NCBI RefSeq assembly: GCF_040905785.1 | Contig: NZ_JBBDQW010000078.1 | Coordinates: forward strand, 1-64,000 | Source of the DNA: Tistlia sp040905785 | GTDB taxonomy: Bacteria > Pseudomonadota > Alphaproteobacteria > Kiloniellales > DSM-21159 | DNA length: 64,000 nucleotides | Reading direction: 5' to 3' | In this document: positions 1 through 7,904 of the stretch, in pieces | How the letters are laid out: every line of letters begins with the position of its first letter | Numbering within the stretch: the stretch's first letter is position 1 | The notes under the pieces: model-generated | Told to the model about the DNA's origin: nothing | Databases searched by the model: none | What the model saw: the letters and a program-made list of their open reading frames with translations, nothing else | Program-made: the position numbers and the translations under genes

Positions 1-381
1 AAGCAGGAGCCATTGACATAGAAAGCCCCATACAAGGCTCGGGACGAAGCGGAAGGCAGTGCCGAAAGCTGCTTCGTCCCGCGCTTGAAGAGACGTCGCA
101 GCTCGGGCGCCCCGCCTTCGCTCGTTGCCGGGGCAGCGGCAGGACGGATTAGAGCGCCGGCACCGCCGGCGCGCCCACGCCCCTCGACACACTCGGGACG
201 AAGCGGAGGGCGGTGCCGAAGGCTCGGGGCGAAGCGGAGGGGAATACGCTCACCCGCGCTTCTCCCAAATTCGCTTCGCCCTGAGCCTGTCGAAGGGCGT
301 GGCAGCTCGGGCGGCCCCCCGTTGCCGGGGCAGCCCGCGGCAGGACGCAGGAGAACCCAGGACGCGCCGCGGGCGACCTCG
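1..381. repeat. gene-free left edge with diverged repeats
   Basis: I see no supportable gene here. A segment beginning GCAGCTCGGGCG at about 98-145 recurs at about 302-346. A CTCGGGACGAAGCGG motif occurs near 38 and again near 192. At 274-299 there is a partly self-complementary CTTCG...CGAAG element with CCTGAGCCTGTCGAAG at its centre, which matches one of the intergenic repeat families found elsewhere in the window. Long open frames across this stretch run antisense to the TRAP permease and look like composition artefacts. Confidence 0.5.
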
Positions 382-2331
382 CTATTCGCCGGCGCTGGTG
401 CCCTCGCTGCGCAGGCTCGCCTTGCGGCTCGTCCAGTCGAGCAGCAGGCCCGCGCTCGCCAGGCCGGCGCCGATCAGGTCGGTGGTCAGCCCCGGCTTGA
501 TCAGCACGAAGGCGGCCCCGACGAAGAGCAGCCGCGGCAGCCAGCGCACCGGCGCGAAGAGGTAGCCCTGCAGGCCGACCGAGAGCAGGGCGACGCCGCA
601 GGTCGCGGTGATGCAGGTCAGCACGATCGTCTGCAGGTCGCCGATCAGCAGCAGCGACGGCCCGAAGACGAACATGAAGGGGATGATGTAGCCGGTCAGC
701 GCCAGCTTCACGGCCGTGTAGCTGGTATCAAATATGTTGCCCCTGGCGATGCCGCAGGCGGCGTAGACGGCGATCGCCACCGGCGGCGTGATCGCCGAGA
801 GGATCGCGAAGTAGAGCACGAAGAGGTGCGCCGCCTCGACCGCGACACCGAGCTTGACCAGCGCCGGCACCAGCAGCGCGACCTGGACGATGTAGGCCGG
901 CGTCGTCGGCATGCCCATGCCCAGGATGATGCCGGCGACCATGGTCAGCATCAGCGCCAGGACCAGGGAGTCGGCGGCCAGGGCGCGCACCACGCCGGTG
1001 AAGCTGAGGCCGAGGCCGGTCTGGGAGATGACGCCGATGACGATGCCGGCGCTGGCGCAGGCCATGGCGACGATGACCGCGTTGATCGCGCCCGAGGCCA
1101 GGGCGTCGACCAGCTTCGGCCAGGTCACCTCGTGGCGCGTCGTGCGCCGCAGCAACGCCACCGGCACCACCGAGAGGATGCCGCAGAGCGCGGCGAAGGG
1201 CGCCGAGTAGCCCAACAGCAAAGTGCCGATGATCACGACCAGCGGGCCGAACAGGTGGCCGCGGTCGCGCAGCACCTCCCAGAGCCGCGGCAGGTCCGCC
1301 TTGGGCAGGCCGACCATGCCCTGCTTGCGCGCCTCCAGGTGGACCGCCAGGAAGACGGCGAAGTAGTAGAGCAGCGCCGGCAGGATCGCGTAGCCGGCCA
1401 CGGTCAGGTAGCTGACGCCCAGGAACTCCGCCATGACGAAGGCGGCGGCGCCCATGATCGGCGGCATGATCTGCCCGCCCGTCGAGGCGACCGCCTCGAC
1501 CGCGCCGGCGAAGGCCGGCTTGTAGCCGATGCGCTTCATCAGCGGGATGGTGAAGGAGCCGGTGGTCATGACGTTGGCGACCGCCGAGCCCGAGATCGAG
1601 CCGAAGATGCCCGAGGAGACGACCGCGACCTTGGCCGGCCCGCCGGCGGTGTGGCCGGTCAGCGCCAGGGCGAAGTCCATGAACAGCTTGCCGACGCCCA
1701 TGCGCTCGCAGAGCGCGCCGAACAGCACGAACAGCACGACGTAGGTCGCCGACACCTGGGTCGGGATGCCGAAGATCGCGTCGGTCGTCATGTACTGGTA
1801 TTCGAGCAGGCGGACCAGGTCGACGTTGGTCAGGAAGACCTGGTAGCCGAGGAACAGCACGGCCGTGAGCGGCAGGATCAGACCGATCATGCGGCGCGTG
1901 CCCTCGAGCACGACGGCCATCATCAGCACCGCGAAGCACATGTCGGTCAGGCTGACCGGCCCGACGTAGACCATGCGCGTGTTGAAGTACGTAGACTCGA
2001 CGATCGGGTAGGCGCAGGCGGCGATCGCCGCGCCGGCGAAGATCCAGTCGAGCACGCCCGGCCCGGCCGGCCGGCGCCGCAGCACGCCCGGCATCGACAG
2101 GAAGGCCAGGACCAGGGCGAAGCCCAGGTGGGTCGAGCGCAGGACGAAGGCATTGGGCGGGCCGGTGAAGGCGATGTAGAGGTGGAACAGGCTCATGGCG
2201 ACGGCGATCGCCATCACCAGGCGCTTGCTCCAGACGACGTAGGGCGACTCGGGGCCGGATTCGGGCCCAGGCTCGGGGCCGGCGCCCGGGATCGTCTGGG
2301 GGCCGTAGCCCGGCACCAGGTCGCTGGCCAT
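382..2331 (-). CDS. TRAP transporter fused permease (TAXI-associated, 4TM+12TM)
   Basis: This is the membrane permease of a TRAP-TAXI transporter, fusing the small (DctQ-like) and large (DctM-like) parts in one chain of about 649 residues. It has many hydrophobic segments and DctM signatures such as GIFGSISGSAVANVMTTG near residue 255 and GGQIMPPIMGAAAFVMAE near 300, plus GMGMPTTPAYI later. I start it at the ATG at 2331 because an AGGAGAGG ribosome site sits just upstream; a longer frame begins at 2367. The TAXI receptor gene lies directly upstream on the same strand, so the pair should form one importer. The substrate cannot be read from the sequence; the neighbouring dehydrogenase and aldolase suggest an organic or sugar acid. 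Confidence 0.93.
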   Translation of the reverse strand: MASDLVPGYGPQTIPGAGPEPGPESGPESPYVVWSKRLVMAIAVAMSLFHLYIAFTGPPNAFVLRSTHLGFALVLAFLSMPGVLRRRPAGPGVLDWIFAGAAIAACAYPIVESTYFNTRMVYVGPVSLTDMCFAVLMMAVVLEGTRRMIGLILPLTAVLFLGYQVFLTNVDLVRLLEYQYMTTDAIFGIPTQVSATYVVLFVLFGALCERMGVGKLFMDFALALTGHTAGGPAKVAVVSSGIFGSISGSAVANVMTTGSFTIPLMKRIGYKPAFAGAVEAVASTGGQIMPPIMGAAAFVMAEFLGVSYLTVAGYAILPALLYYFAVFLAVHLEARKQGMVGLPKADLPRLWEVLRDRGHLFGPLVVIIGTLLLGYSAPFAALCGILSVVPVALLRRTTRHEVTWPKLVDALASGAINAVIVAMACASAGIVIGVISQTGLGLSFTGVVRALAADSLVLALMLTMVAGIILGMGMPTTPAYIVQVALLVPALVKLGVAVEAAHLFVLYFAILSAITPPVAIAVYAACGIARGNIFDTSYTAVKLALTGYIIPFMFVFGPSLLLIGDLQTIVLTCITATCGVALLSVGLQGYLFAPVRWLPRLLFVGAAFVLIKPGLTTDLIGAGLASAGLLLDWTSRKASLRSEGTSAGE

Positions 2332-2390
2332 GACCTCTCCTGCTCCGCTCGTATACCGCCGGCGCAACCGCGCCAGCCGCTCGTGGGAAA

Positions 2391-2409
2391 GGGGGGGGGG
2401 GGGGGGGGG
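2391..2409. repeat. homopolymer tract, G19 on the + strand
   Basis: A run of 19 consecutive G residues (C19 on the coding strand) lies between the TAXI receptor stop at 2434 and the permease start at 2331. It is followed by CGGGCCCCGCCCG, which can fold. It could slow transcription between receptor and permease, or vary in length by slippage. Sequencing error in run length is also likely. Confidence 0.8.
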
Positions 2410-2433
2410 CGGGCCCCGCCCGATCGGAAAAGG

Positions 2434-3369
2434 CTACATGCTTTCCTTGTAGAAGCGCTCGGCGCCGGGGTGCATCGGCACGCCGATGTCGCGGCCCATG
2501 GTCTCCAGGGTCAGGCCCTTCATGGCGCCGGCGATCGACTGCAGCTCGCCGACGTTGGTCCACATCGCCTTCAGGATGCCGTAGACGACCTCCTCATCGA
2601 GATCGCAGCGGGCGATCACGTGGGTGGCGTAGCCGACCGCCTGGACGTCCTCGTCCTGGCCCGGGTAGGAGCCGGCCGGGATGGTCAGCGCCCCGAAGCC
2701 CGGGTTGCGCTCGCGCATCTGCTCGATGAAGGCGTCATCGAGCGAGACCAGCTGGACGTCGCGCGAGTTGGCGAGGTCCATGATCGCCGAGGCCGGCACG
2801 GTGGTGCCCAGGGTGAAGATCTCGGCGTTGCCGTCCTGCAGCAGGGCGACGCCGTCCGAGTAGGAGACGTAGTCGACGGCGCGCATGTCCTCGTAGGTCA
2901 GGCCGCCGACCTCGAGCACCATGCGGGTGACCTGCTCGGCGGTGTTGCCGACCGGCTGGGTCACCAGGCGCTTGCCCGCGAACTCCTCGACCGTCTTCGG
3001 CCCGCCCTTCAGCGCGACGATCTGGAAGTACTGCGGGTAGAGCGTGCCGATGTTGCAGACGTTGTCGGCCTCGCCCTCGAAGGGCGGCCGGCCCTTCATG
3101 GCGTCGACCGTCGAGATCGAGTTGGCGAAGCCGAGGTCGGCCTGGCCGGTCTGCACGCCCTGGACGTTGGCGATGCCGCCGCCCGGCATCACCAGGATGT
3201 TCGCGCCGATAGCGTCGGACGCCATGTTCTGGATGGCACCGCCGAGCGGGTACCAGGAGCCGCCCTGCGGGCCGGTCATCAGCTTGAGCTGCTGGGCCGA
3301 GGCCGGTCCGGCAGCGGCGCCGGCGACCCCGGCGGCCAGAGTCATGGCGAACAGCATCTTCTTGTTCAT
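2434..3369 (-). CDS. TAXI-family TRAP transporter solute receptor
   Basis: Periplasmic binding protein of a TRAP-TAXI transporter, about 311 residues. It begins with a clear signal peptide (MNKKMLFAMTLAAGVAGAAA, ending near ASAQQ). The mature part starts LKLMTGPQGGSWYPLGGA, the typical TAXI N-terminus, and contains GGGIANVQGVQTGQADLGF near residue 85, where ligand and metal contacts lie in the family. The start at 3369 has a GGGAGGAAG ribosome site; an upstream frame to 3432 lacks support. It precedes the fused permease in the same operon, separated by a gap holding the G19 tract. TAXI receptors of known ligand bind glutamate or other carboxylates; the ligand here is unknown. Confidence 0.93.
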   Translation of the reverse strand: MNKKMLFAMTLAAGVAGAAAGPASAQQLKLMTGPQGGSWYPLGGAIQNMASDAIGANILVMPGGGIANVQGVQTGQADLGFANSISTVDAMKGRPPFEGEADNVCNIGTLYPQYFQIVALKGGPKTVEEFAGKRLVTQPVGNTAEQVTRMVLEVGGLTYEDMRAVDYVSYSDGVALLQDGNAEIFTLGTTVPASAIMDLANSRDVQLVSLDDAFIEQMRERNPGFGALTIPAGSYPGQDEDVQAVGYATHVIARCDLDEEVVYGILKAMWTNVGELQSIAGAMKGLTLETMGRDIGVPMHPGAERFYKESM

Positions 3370-3452
3370 GGTCTTCCTCCCGTCACTCTTCCTGTTTCGA
3401 TCCGCCGGTTGGCGCCGGACCGTTCCTCGCAATGCTCCTCCCGCCGGCCCGC

Positions 3453-4559
3453 TCAGGCCAGCAGAAAGGCCACGCCCGCATCGGACGCGAACTGCCGCAG
3501 CCGGTCGACCAGGGTCGCCGGCAGCGGCACGCCTTGGGTCCGCCGCTCGGTCTCGCGGCGGTATTCGGGATCGCCGGCGACCTGCACCGGCTGCGCCTGG
3601 TCGAGCGGCGGGGTCGCGCGCAGCGCGTCGATCAGCGCGTCGAGGTCCTCCTCGAAGCCGCCCTCGGGCCGGAAGAAGGCCGGGTCGAGGGCGAGGAAGA
3701 AGTGGCCGACGTCGGCGGGCCGCCCCTCGGCCGGCCGCAGCGGCGCGAAGGCGGCGCCGGCCAGGGTCGTCGAGAGCACCTCGACCATGGCCGCCAGGCC
3801 GTAGCCCTTGTGGCTGCCGTGCTCGAGGTCGCCGCCGAGCGGCGTCAGCCGGGGGGCGGCCAGCAGCCGCTCGGGATCGCGCTCCCAGGCGCCGGACTCG
3901 TCGAGCGCCCAGCCCTCCGGCAGCGGCTGGCCGGCGAACAGCTTGACCCGTGCCTTGCCGATCGCCGCCGTCGAGGTCGCCATGTCGAGCAGGAAGGGCC
4001 GGTTGCGCGCGGCCGGCGCCGCGAAGGCGATGGGATTGGTGCCGAGCATCGGCTCGCGCCCGCCGGTCGGCACGATCGCCGGGCGCCAGACCGCCGTGGT
4101 GCAGAGCCCGAGGAGGCCGCGCGCGGCGATGCGCCGGACGTAGAGGCCGGCGGCGCCGAAGTGGTTGGAGTTGCGCACCGCGACCGCGCCGACGCCGAGC
4201 GCCGCGGCCTTGTCGGCGGCCAGGCTCGCGGCCTGCAGCGAGACCAGGTGGCCGAAGCCGCCGCCGCCGTCGAGCACCGCCATGGCGCCGCGGTCGACGA
4301 CCACCGAGGGCTCGCCCCCGGCGGCGACGCGGCCGCCGACGATATGGTCGCGGTAGAGCAGCAGCAGCCCCAGGCCGTGGCTCTCGATGCCGCAGGCCTC
4401 GGCCTCGACCAGCAGCCCGGCCGTGGCCCCGGCCTGCGCCGCCGGCAGGCCCCAGGCGCCGAGCAGCGCCGCCGCCTGCCGCTCGAGCAGCGCCGCGGGG
4501 AAGCGGGGCGTCGGCTGCATGGACGCGGGGGGCGGCACGGACGCGGGGCTGGCGGTCAT
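3453..4559 (-). CDS. Ldh2-family (malate/L-sulfolactate/ureidoglycolate-type) NAD(P) oxidoreductase
   Basis: A 368-residue member of the Ldh2/MDH type-2 family, NAD(P)-dependent enzymes that interconvert 2-oxo acids and 2-hydroxy acids or reduce cyclic imines. Family marks are GIESHGLGLLLLYRD near residue 60, VRNSNHFGAAGLYVRR near 130 (the SNHFG histidine is catalytic in the family), GTNPIAFAAPA near 175, and DMATSTAAIGKARVK near 192. It sits 7 bases downstream of the DapA-family gene and upstream of the TAXI receptor, so the set is probably one operon for uptake and oxidation of a hydroxy acid or imino acid. Lactate versus imine specificity cannot be decided from sequence alone. Confidence 0.88.
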   Translation of the reverse strand: MTASPASVPPPASMQPTPRFPAALLERQAAALLGAWGLPAAQAGATAGLLVEAEACGIESHGLGLLLLYRDHIVGGRVAAGGEPSVVVDRGAMAVLDGGGGFGHLVSLQAASLAADKAAALGVGAVAVRNSNHFGAAGLYVRRIAARGLLGLCTTAVWRPAIVPTGGREPMLGTNPIAFAAPAARNRPFLLDMATSTAAIGKARVKLFAGQPLPEGWALDESGAWERDPERLLAAPRLTPLGGDLEHGSHKGYGLAAMVEVLSTTLAGAAFAPLRPAEGRPADVGHFFLALDPAFFRPEGGFEEDLDALIDALRATPPLDQAQPVQVAGDPEYRRETERRTQGVPLPATLVDRLRQFASDAGVAFLLA

Positions 4560-4566
4560 CGGCGCC

Positions 4567-5502
4567 TCAGGCGGCGTCGGCGAGGCCGGCGTCGAGCGCC
4601 GCCAGCGCCCGCGCGGCCGGCGCGACCCGCGCCCGCTCCGCCTCCGACAGGTTCGAGAGCATCGGCAGGATCGGCCCCATGTCGGCGACGCCGGAAAGCG
4701 TCACGGCGTCGTGCAGCACGCGCAGGGGGCTGATCGCGTCGCGCAGGTCCTCGAGCGGCAGGAAGCGCGCGCGGATTTCCTCGGCGGCGGCGAAGTCGCC
4801 CTTCTTCAGGGCGTGCAGCAGCGCCGTCGAGCTGCGCGGCGCCAGGCAGACCGAGCCGGAGGTGAAGCCCGCCAGGCCGAAGCGCCGCAGGTGCGCGATC
4901 GCCGGTCGCTCGCCGATGCCGCTGACCACCTTGGCCGGGTCGACGCGCTCCAGGATGCCGGCGAGCAGGCGGTCCTCGCCCGGGTCGTCGCGGACCACGG
5001 CGTACTTGACCGCGCAGAGCAGGCCGTCGGCCTCCAGGCTGCCGACCAGCTCCGCCGTCAGGTAGGCCTCGTTCTTGACGTAGAGGATGACCGGCCGGCC
5101 GTAGGCCTCGGCGAAGCGGCGCAGCCCCGTGGCCACGCCTTCGGGCGTCGCCGGGAAGCCCAGCGGCAGCACCATGACCGTCGGGAAGCGCTCGTGCTCG
5201 CACAGCACCGGCAGCTGGTCCATCAGGCGCCCGTAGTCGGGGCCGACCGAGGGGATCGCCCAGCTGTCCGGCGCCGCCGCCTCGGCGAGCAGGTCCAGCA
5301 GCTCGGCGAAGCCGGCGAGGCCGAGGTTGTAGAGGTTGGCGTTGCCGCCGTAGAGCAGCGTCGTCACGCCGCCCGCCTCCAGGTGGCGGATCAGCGCGCG
5401 GTTGGCCTCGGGATCGAGCGTCAGGTCGGCGCGGCGCGCGAGCGGCGGCACGGCGAGCACGGAGCGGGCCAGGTCGGCCGGCTGTACGGCGGTGGTCTTC
5501 AC
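4567..5502 (-). CDS. dihydrodipicolinate synthase family aldolase
   Basis: A 311-residue TIM-barrel protein of the DapA/N-acetylneuraminate lyase family (Schiff-base class I aldolases and dehydratases acting on 2-oxo acids). The barrel features are visible: GGVTTLLYGGNANLYNL near residue 45 in the usual GTTGE position, the YVKNEAYL tyrosine strand near 140, and LLCAVKYAVVRDDPGE near 165 carrying the lysine expected to form the Schiff base. The start is GTG with GGAGGAGAC upstream. It is first in an operon with the Ldh2-type enzyme and the TAXI transporter, and diverges from a GntR regulator. The likely role is carbon-carbon cleavage or dehydration of a 2-keto-3-deoxy acid; true lysine-pathway DapA is less likely in this setting. 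Confidence 0.87.
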   Translation of the reverse strand: MKTTAVQPADLARSVLAVPPLARRADLTLDPEANRALIRHLEAGGVTTLLYGGNANLYNLGLAGFAELLDLLAEAAAPDSWAIPSVGPDYGRLMDQLPVLCEHERFPTVMVLPLGFPATPEGVATGLRRFAEAYGRPVILYVKNEAYLTAELVGSLEADGLLCAVKYAVVRDDPGEDRLLAGILERVDPAKVVSGIGERPAIAHLRRFGLAGFTSGSVCLAPRSSTALLHALKKGDFAAAEEIRARFLPLEDLRDAISPLRVLHDAVTLSGVADMGPILPMLSNLSEAERARVAPAARALAALDAGLADAA

Positions 5503-5586
5503 CCTTGACGTCTCCTCCTCCGGCCGCCCCCTGCGCCCTCTCTCGGGGCGCTGTCGCGCGAGCCGGTCCCTGCTGTCTGCCGGCCG

Positions 5587-5622
5587 ATTATGTCGGCAGT
5601 GATTTGTAAAGTCGACTTACAA
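5587..5622. promoter_or_regulatory. candidate GntR operator and promoter between divergent genes
   Basis: At 5604-5622 the sequence TTGTAAAGTCGACTTACAA forms a near-perfect palindrome centred on AAGTCGACTT. It lies between the DapA-family operon (minus) and the GntR gene (plus). On the minus strand a CATAAT box (5587-5592) follows TCGACT by 17 bases, so a bound repressor would cover the -35 region. The inverted GT...AC ends are usual for FadR-subfamily operators. The link to the adjacent regulator is inferred from position. Confidence 0.55.
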
Positions 5623-5662
5623 CTTGATTGCCCGCCCCGCAAGAGCGCCCTACCCTGGCGCC

Positions 5663-6439
5663 ATGGCTGAGGCGAAGACGGCGGAGGTGGCGGAGCGGCT
5701 GCCGCCGCCCCCCCCCGCGGGGGCGGCGGGCGGCGGCGGTCTGCTGCCGCTGCGCCAGGCGCGCCTCGCCGACCAGGTCTACGAGCTGCTGCTGCTGCAG
5801 ATCGCCCGCGGCACCTTCGGGGTCGGCGCCCGGCTGCCCTCGGAGCCGCAGCTGTGCAGCGACTTCGGCGTCTCCCGTCCGGTCGTGCGCGAGGCGCTGG
5901 CGCGCCTGCGCGACGCCAACATCGTGCGCAGCCGCCGCGGCTCCGGCAGCTGGGTCGAGCGCGAGCCGAGCCACGCCTTCGCCAGCCTCGCGCCCTCGGG
6001 CACCATCGCCCAGATGGTCCGCGCCTACGAGTTCCGCGCCGGCGTCGAGGCCGAGGCCGCGGCGCTCGCCGCCGGGCGGCGCGAGAAGCGCGACCTGCAG
6101 GCCATGGAGCAGGCGATCGCCGCCCTGGCCGCGGCGCTGAAGCGCGACGAGGTCGGCGACGAGCCCGACCTGGCCTTTCACCGCGCCATCGCCCTGGCGA
6201 CCCGCAACCCGCTGTTCAGCCAGTCGATCCAGATGCTCGACGGCTCGATCCGCAGCGGCATCGTGGTCGCGCGCCGCCTCAAGCAGCTCGCCAACAGCGA
6301 CCGCCTGAACCAGGTCCTGGCCGAGCACGCCCAGGTCCTGCAGGCGATCCGCGCCCAGGACCCCGAGGCCGCCCGCCGCGCCATGCACCACCACATCGCC
6401 AGCTCCCGCGACCGCATGCTCGGCTTCCCGGCGGGGTAG
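5663..6439 (+). CDS. FadR-subfamily (FCD) GntR transcriptional regulator
   Basis: A regulator of about 258 residues. After a low-complexity proline/glycine leader it has a winged helix-turn-helix, with LPSEPQLCSDFGVSRPVVRE and ALARLRDANIVRSRRGSGSW as core, followed by an all-helical FCD ligand-binding domain (EFRAGVEAEAAALAAGRREK, then ALATRNPLFSQSIQMLDGSI, ending AMHHHIASSRDRML) whose histidines and acidic residues bind a metal in the family. I start at the ATG at 5663; an in-frame TTG start further upstream (5624) is possible. It is divergent from the DapA/Ldh2/TAXI operon with a palindrome in between, so local repression relieved by a carboxylate is likely. Confidence 0.9.
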   Translation: MAEAKTAEVAERLPPPPPAGAAGGGGLLPLRQARLADQVYELLLLQIARGTFGVGARLPSEPQLCSDFGVSRPVVREALARLRDANIVRSRRGSGSWVEREPSHAFASLAPSGTIAQMVRAYEFRAGVEAEAAALAAGRREKRDLQAMEQAIAALAAALKRDEVGDEPDLAFHRAIALATRNPLFSQSIQMLDGSIRSGIVVARRLKQLANSDRLNQVLAEHAQVLQAIRAQDPEAARRAMHHHIASSRDRMLGFPAG

Positions 6440-6788
6440 GCCCGTTCCGCCGCCCCGCGTTTCCACGCTTGCATGGTTCGACAAGCTCACCATGAAGCGA
6501 CGGAGGGGCTGGCGCAGACCTCGTGTCGCGCTTCATGGTAACCGTCTTCACCCTGAGCTTGTCGAAGGGCGAACCACGAAGCGCCAGGAGAAGCCGGCAC
6601 AGCCTCTCCATCGCTTCATGGTGAGCCTGTCGAACCACGAAGCGCCAGGAGAAGCCGGCACAGCCTCTCCATCGCTTCATGGTGAGGGTCTTCACCCTGA
6701 GCTTGTCGAAGGGCGAACCACGAAGCGTGTGAGCGGCGGCCCGAACGTCCGCCGCCGACCGAACGAGAAACGAGAGGAGACACCGCCC
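6440..6788. repeat. cluster of palindromic intergenic repeats
   Basis: No gene is seen in this 349-base gap. It holds TTCGACAAGCTCACCATGAAG (near 6478) and its inverse CTTCATGGTGAGCCTGTCGAA (near 6615), plus two copies of a CCTGAGCTTGTCGAAGGGCG element (near 6551 and 6698). A 55-base segment at 6571-6625 is repeated at 6632-6686 (period 61). Both strands can be read as a short MVSLSN-type peptide, which is a shadow of the repeat. The ribosome site for the next gene (GAGGAGA) lies at the right end. Confidence 0.7.
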
Positions 6789-7736
6789 ATGCCGCAGAAG
6801 CCCGAGATCGCCGTCATCGCCGGCGCCGTCGTCGAGGCGCCCGACACGCTGGCGCGCCTGAAGAGCCGCTTCACGGTGCACGAGATGTACGAGGCGGGCA
6901 GCTACGACGCCGAGGCGGCGAAGCGCTGCAAGGCAGTCGCGACCTCGGGCGGCGTCGGCGCCACGGCCGAGACCTACGAGGCCTTCCCCAACGCCGGGCT
7001 CTTCGCCTCCTTCGGCGTCGGCTACGACTCGGTCGATGTCGCCGAGGCCAAGCGCCGCGGCGTGCGCGTCACCAACACGCCGGGCGTGCTGACCGACGAG
7101 GTCGCCGACCTCGCCCTCGCCCTGGCGCTGGCGGTCAGCCGCGACCTCGTGGTCGGCGACGCCTGGGTGCGCGCCGGCGACTGGGAGAAGCGGGGCAACC
7201 TGCCGCTCGCCCGCAAGCTCTCGGGCCGGCCGGCCGGCATCCTGGGCCTGGGCGGCATCGGCAAGGCCATCGCCAAGCGCTGCGAGGCCTTCTCCATGGA
7301 GGTCGCCTGGCACGGCCCCCGCGCGAAACCCGACCAGCCCTGGCCCTACCACGACAGCCTGGTCGACCTCGCCGAGCGCTCCGAGGTGCTCTTCGTCGCC
7401 TGCCCCGGCGGCGCCGCGACGCGGCACCTGGTGAACGCCGAGGTCCTGAAGGCGCTCGGCCCCGACGGCATCCTGGTCAACATCGCCCGCGGCTCGGTCG
7501 TCGACGAGGCCGCCCTCGTCGAGGCCCTGGGGGCCGGCACGATCGCGGGCGCCGGCCTCGACGTCTTCGAGGAGGAGCCGAAGGTGCCCGAGGCCCTGAG
7601 GCAGAACCCGCGCGCGGTGCTGCAACCGCACGTGGGGAGCGCGACGCTGGAGACGCGGCGGGCCATGGGCCTGCTGGTCGCGGAGAACCTGGAGGCCTGG
7701 TTCGAGGGGAAGGCGCTGGTGACGCCGGTGGCGTGA
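6789..7736 (+). CDS. 2-hydroxyacid dehydrogenase (D-isomer family)
   Basis: A 315-residue NAD(P)-dependent D-2-hydroxyacid dehydrogenase, probably acting on glyoxylate, hydroxypyruvate or a similar 2-oxo acid. The nucleotide-binding motif GILGLGGIGKAIAKR is near residue 153. The catalytic triad positions are visible: arginine in VNIARGSVVDEAAL, glutamate in LDVFEEEPKVP, and histidine in VLQPHVGSATLE. Start ATG 6789 has GAGGAGA upstream; a longer frame reading through the repeats is not real coding. A decayed fragment of a paralogue follows immediately downstream, so the locus may once have held two copies. Confidence 0.93.
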   Translation: MPQKPEIAVIAGAVVEAPDTLARLKSRFTVHEMYEAGSYDAEAAKRCKAVATSGGVGATAETYEAFPNAGLFASFGVGYDSVDVAEAKRRGVRVTNTPGVLTDEVADLALALALAVSRDLVVGDAWVRAGDWEKRGNLPLARKLSGRPAGILGLGGIGKAIAKRCEAFSMEVAWHGPRAKPDQPWPYHDSLVDLAERSEVLFVACPGGAATRHLVNAEVLKALGPDGILVNIARGSVVDEAALVEALGAGTIAGAGLDVFEEEPKVPEALRQNPRAVLQPHVGSATLETRRAMGLLVAENLEAWFEGKALVTPVA

Positions 7737-7749
7737 CCGCCCCGCCGCT

Positions 7750-7846
7750 CCGGAGATCGCCTGGACCAGCCCGTGCGCCAAGCCCGATCAGCCCTGGCCC
7801 TACCACGAGTCCCTGGTCGCCCTGGCCGAGCGCTCGGAGGTGAGGT
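7750..7846 (+). pseudogene. remnant of a second 2-hydroxyacid dehydrogenase
   Basis: Read in frame from 7750, this stretch gives about 31 residues that match residues 170-200 of the intact upstream dehydrogenase at 24 positions, including AKPDQPWPYH and LAERSEV, and then hits a TAG stop. The differences are spread along the fragment, as for a diverged paralogue rather than a recent duplication. Nothing before or after it continues the gene. It ends where the lower-GC island starts, so the rest was probably lost when the island arrived. Confidence 0.75.
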
Positions 7847-7904
7847 AGGTGTGATCGCTTTGCCCATCAAACAGCTACTTAAGCCGCCACAGAGCAAGCC
7901 ACGC

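Noticed and set aside
2349..2358. A TCGTATACCG box as a fifth GntR operator
   Set aside because: It has the GTATAC core but no TTGAC box at the right distance, and lies inside an operon just before the permease start. Kept only as a remark.
85..3804. A 1239-codon open frame on the plus strand and many similar long frames (for example 15743-18364, 20963-22384, 30320-32134)
   Set aside because: They run antisense to clear TRAP, TTT and enzyme genes, have repetitive charged compositions typical of high-GC shadows, and show no recognisable domains.
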